64,000 nt of DNA. It comes from Robiginitomaculum antarcticum DSM 21748. Its GTDB lineage: Bacteria > Pseudomonadota > Alphaproteobacteria > Caulobacterales > Maricaulaceae. The notes under the pieces are model-generated. The model saw only the letters and a list, made by a program, of their open reading frames with translations. It searched no databases and had not been told where the DNA came from. The stretch is from positions 310,001 to 374,000 of the forward strand of contig NZ_KB823012.1 in the NCBI RefSeq assembly GCF_000365025.1, in the 5' to 3' direction. Both the position numbers and the translations under genes were made by a program. Below, piece by piece: positions 61,566 to 64,000 of the stretch. The first letter of the stretch is position 1. Every line of letters starts with the position of its first letter.

Positions 61566-64000
61566 CTACGCCTTTGCTGCCGGTTTATTCTTAGAAGCCG
61601 GTTTTTTCTTTGCGGCGGGCTTTTTTCTCACCGCTGGTTTTTTCTTAGCGGCAGGCTTTTTCTTGGCCGCCGGCTTCTTTTTCTTGCCGCCTTTGGCTTC
61701 TTTTTCCGCGATATATTCCAGCGCCATGTCGATATTTATATCCTCGACATTGGTGCCTTTGGGGATGGTCGCGTTGACTTTCTCATATTTGACATAAGCC
61801 CCGTAGCGACCGTCCATAATCTTGATCGGCTTTTCGGTCGTGGGGTGCATGCCAAGATCTTTGAGCACGGTTCCGCCATTGCGCCCCCGTCCCGGATTGG
61901 CGCGCTTTTCGGCAAGCATAACCACGGCGCGGTTCAGGCCTATTTCAAACATTTCTTCAATAGTAGGCAGGTTCACATAGGTCCCGGCATGAAGAATATA
62001 AGGTCCGAAGCGTCCCAGATTGCCCGCGATTTTCTTACCGTCCTCGGGATGGTCGCCGACATGACGGGGCAGGTCGACAAGCTGTATCGCCTTTTCCAAA
62101 TCAATAGACTCAACCGGCCATGTTTTCGGGATGCCTGTGTTTTTAGGTTTTGGCTCTCTGGCGATTTGCACATAAGGGCCAAAGCGGCCATTTTTGAGGA
62201 AAATATCTTCGCCGGATTCGGGATGCTGACCGAGCAGCTTGTCTTCCACCGCTGCGGCTTCGGCCTCTGCGCCCTGTCCAAACGGACGGGTGAATTTACA
62301 TTCGGGATAGTTGGAGCAGCCGACAAATGAGCCGAATTTGCCCAGTTTCAATGAGAGCTGTCCGTCATCACAGTTCGGGCATTTCCGCGGATCAGTGCCG
62401 TCTTCTTTATCCGGAAAGACCAATGTTCGTAGTGAGTCGTTAAGCGCGTCCAGAACATGTGTGACGCGAAGTTCGCTTGTTTGCTCAATCGCGGCCGCAA
62501 ATTGCGTCCAGAAATCGCGCAGCATGACTTTCCAGTCCAGATCGCCCGCTGAGACCTTATCAAGGCGCTCTTCTACGTCCGCCGTATAGTCATATTGGAC
62601 ATATTTTGGGAAGAAGTTCTCAAGAAATGACGTGACCAAGCGGCCTTTATCATCCGGGGTGAAACGGCGCTTGTCCAAAACGACATAGCCGCGGTCCTGC
62701 AAAACTTTCAGGATGGACGCATAGGTTGACGGACGGCCAATGCCCAGCTCTTCCATTTTTTTGACGAGGCTGGCTTCGGAGTAACGGGGCGGCGGCTGTG
62801 TGAAATGCTGCTCGGGTGTGGCTTTATCGAGCGTCAGCGCATCACCGGCCGCAACGGCTGGCAAGGTGGCGTCATTTTCTTTTTCATCGGATGCGGATTT
62901 GCTTTCCTCGTAAAGCGAGAGAAAGCCGTCAAATCGGATAACTGTGCCGGATGTGCGCAGGCCGACGGTTTTGGCGGCGTCCGCCATTTCAATTGTGGTG
63001 CGCTCCAATTTCGCGCTCGCCATCTGGCTGGCCATAGCGCGTTTATAGATCAGCGCGTAGAGCTTCTCCATATCGCCGGACAGCTTCAGGCTCTCCGGGG
63101 TGCGGGTAAACTCTGTCGGGCGAATAGCTTCATGCGCCTCTTGCGCGTTTTTGGCTTTGGATGTGTAAACCCTCGCCTTGGCCGGAAGATAGCTCTGTCC
63201 GTATTTTGATCCGATTTGTGTGCGACAGGCCGTAATCGCTTCGCCGACCATAGAAACGCCGTCCGTCCGCATATAGGTGATCAGGCCCGTCGTCTCACCG
63301 CCAAGATTAACGCCCTCATAAAGTTTTTGCGCGGTTTGCATCGTGCGCGTTGCGCTAAACCCCAGCTTGCGCGAGGCATCTTGCTGCAATGTTGATGTCG
63401 TGAAGGGCGCGGGCGGATTGCGTTTAAGCGGTTTAGCCTCAACGGATGTAACGGAAAAACTTTTCGCGGCATTTACCGTCGCCATTGCTGCGTCGGAATC
63501 GGCTTGACTGGAGATAGAAAATTTGTCGAGTTTGTCGCCGTTCAAGGTTGTGAGCTTGGCCGCAAATGCGCCTTTGGCGCTGCCCATCATCGCGTCGACA
63601 GTCCAGAACTCTTTCGGATCAAAGGCTTCGATCTCGGTTTCGCGCTCACAGATCAGACGGAGCGAAACGGATTGCACGCGGCCCGCACTGCGCGCGCCCG
63701 GCAGCTTGCGCCACAGCACCGGCGAAAGATTAAAACCGACAAGGTAATCGAGCGCGCGGCGCGCCAGATAGGCTTCGACCAGTTCCATGTCCAGATCGCG
63801 CGGGTTTGCAATCGCTTCGGTGACGGATTTTTTGGTGATCGCGTTAAAGACCACGCGCTGGATATCTTTACCCTTAAGCGCTTTTTTCTTAGTCAGGACT
63901 TCGAGCAAGTGCCAGCTAATGGCTTCGCCTTCTCTGTCCGGGTCGGTCGCGAGGATAAGGCGGTCAGCGCTTTTTAGCGCGGTTTCGATATCTTTGATCC
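61566..64000 (-). CDS. topA: DNA topoisomerase I, N terminus cut by window edge
   Basis: The right window edge removes the N-terminal part (about 811 residues are visible). The reading enters in the Toprim-side sequence 'LILATDPDREGEAISWHLLEVL', with DPDREGEAI matching the catalytic Toprim motif. The active-site tyrosine is in GLITYMRTDGVSM; a 4-Cys zinc ribbon is CPNCDDGQLSLKLGKFGSFVG / CSNYPECKF. Other glycine-rich motifs (KNGRFGPYVQ, LGRFGPYILHAG, MDGRYGAYVK) follow. The C terminus is a lysine/alanine/proline-rich tail (KKKPAAKKKPAAKKKP...), an H1-like DNA-binding extension. TopA relaxes negative supercoils. Confidence 0.96.
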   Translation of the reverse strand, partial: IKDIETALKSADRLILATDPDREGEAISWHLLEVLTKKKALKGKDIQRVVFNAITKKSVTEAIANPRDLDMELVEAYLARRALDYLVGFNLSPVLWRKLPGARSAGRVQSVSLRLICERETEIEAFDPKEFWTVDAMMGSAKGAFAAKLTTLNGDKLDKFSISSQADSDAAMATVNAAKSFSVTSVEAKPLKRNPPAPFTTSTLQQDASRKLGFSATRTMQTAQKLYEGVNLGGETTGLITYMRTDGVSMVGEAITACRTQIGSKYGQSYLPAKARVYTSKAKNAQEAHEAIRPTEFTRTPESLKLSGDMEKLYALIYKRAMASQMASAKLERTTIEMADAAKTVGLRTSGTVIRFDGFLSLYEESKSASDEKENDATLPAVAAGDALTLDKATPEQHFTQPPPRYSEASLVKKMEELGIGRPSTYASILKVLQDRGYVVLDKRRFTPDDKGRLVTSFLENFFPKYVQYDYTADVEERLDKVSAGDLDWKVMLRDFWTQFAAAIEQTSELRVTHVLDALNDSLRTLVFPDKEDGTDPRKCPNCDDGQLSLKLGKFGSFVGCSNYPECKFTRPFGQGAEAEAAAVEDKLLGQHPESGEDIFLKNGRFGPYVQIAREPKPKNTGIPKTWPVESIDLEKAIQLVDLPRHVGDHPEDGKKIAGNLGRFGPYILHAGTYVNLPTIEEMFEIGLNRAVVMLAEKRANPGRGRNGGTVLKDLGMHPTTEKPIKIMDGRYGAYVKYEKVNATIPKGTNVEDINIDMALEYIAEKEAKGGKKKKPAAKKKPAAKKKPAVRKKPAAKKKPASKNKPAAKA

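Overview
The window is chromosomal DNA of an alphaproteobacterium, most likely from the Caulobacterales/Maricaulales/Hyphomonadales side of the class (inference from gene content, not a phylogeny). Pointers are the divK-pleD pair, the order yebC ... ruvCAB-ybgC-tolQRAB-pal-cpoB-tilS-ftsH, a zapA/6S RNA/fau neighbourhood, SOS boxes of the alphaproteobacterial GTTC-N7-GTTC type, and a DinB with an N-terminal zinc ribbon. I see no prophage, plasmid functions, CRISPR array or rRNA operon, and no tRNA that I can support.

Layout. 1-4.9 kb (minus): obgE-proB-proA with a YmdB-like phosphoesterase and fau upstream, then 6S RNA, zapA and a coiled-coil partner. 5.1-8.4 kb (plus): a glycolytic operon gap-pgk-fba (class I aldolase) behind a perfect 16-bp palindrome, then a lipoprotein FKBP isomerase. 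9.1-13.4 kb: an M16 peptidase lipoprotein, an isoprenylcysteine-methyltransferase-like membrane protein and a HAD-IB phosphatase. 13.5-22.0 kb: one enormous secreted protein of about 2,823 residues with 105 copies of a 23-residue repeat. 22.1-24.7 kb: rplU-rpmA, a GNAT enzyme, yebC. 24.9-25.9 kb: a secreted protein whose only plausible start is ACG, and an orphan Flp pilin. 26-37 kb: SOS-controlled ruvCAB, the Tol-Pal genes, tilS and ftsH. 37-45 kb: PagL-like deacylase, purA, ArsM-like methyltransferase, a cluster of small envelope proteins, HIT protein, an SOS-box-linked radical SAM protein, SemiSWEET, a degenerate GIY-YIG protein and a cold-shock protein. 46-51 kb: flavin oxidoreductase, a GIY-YIG nuclease bracketed by palindromic repeats, and thiC behind a TPP riboswitch. 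51-64 kb: BLUF photoreceptor, thioredoxin-like and membrane proteins, PhzF, dinB with an SOS box, divK-pleD, rpmG, NUDIX, rnr and the start-truncated topA.

The strongest candidate for something undescribed is the giant repeat protein (13504-21975). It has a signal peptide, then 53 acidic 23-residue repeats, a cysteine-containing linker, then 52 basic repeats of the same length, and a peptidoglycan-binding domain near the C terminus. Both halves have expanded largely as alternating two-repeat (46-residue) units. It looks like a very large, charge-polarised cell-envelope fibre.

A second candidate is the GIY-YIG gene at 47771-48064. It lies between inverted copies of a 45-bp palindromic element whose ends are constant and whose central hairpin varies in sequence but keeps a 6-bp stem and 3-nt loop.

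Three SOS boxes (ruvC, dinB, radical SAM gene) suggest part of the LexA regulon is represented here. All function calls come from reading motifs by eye; no database search was run.
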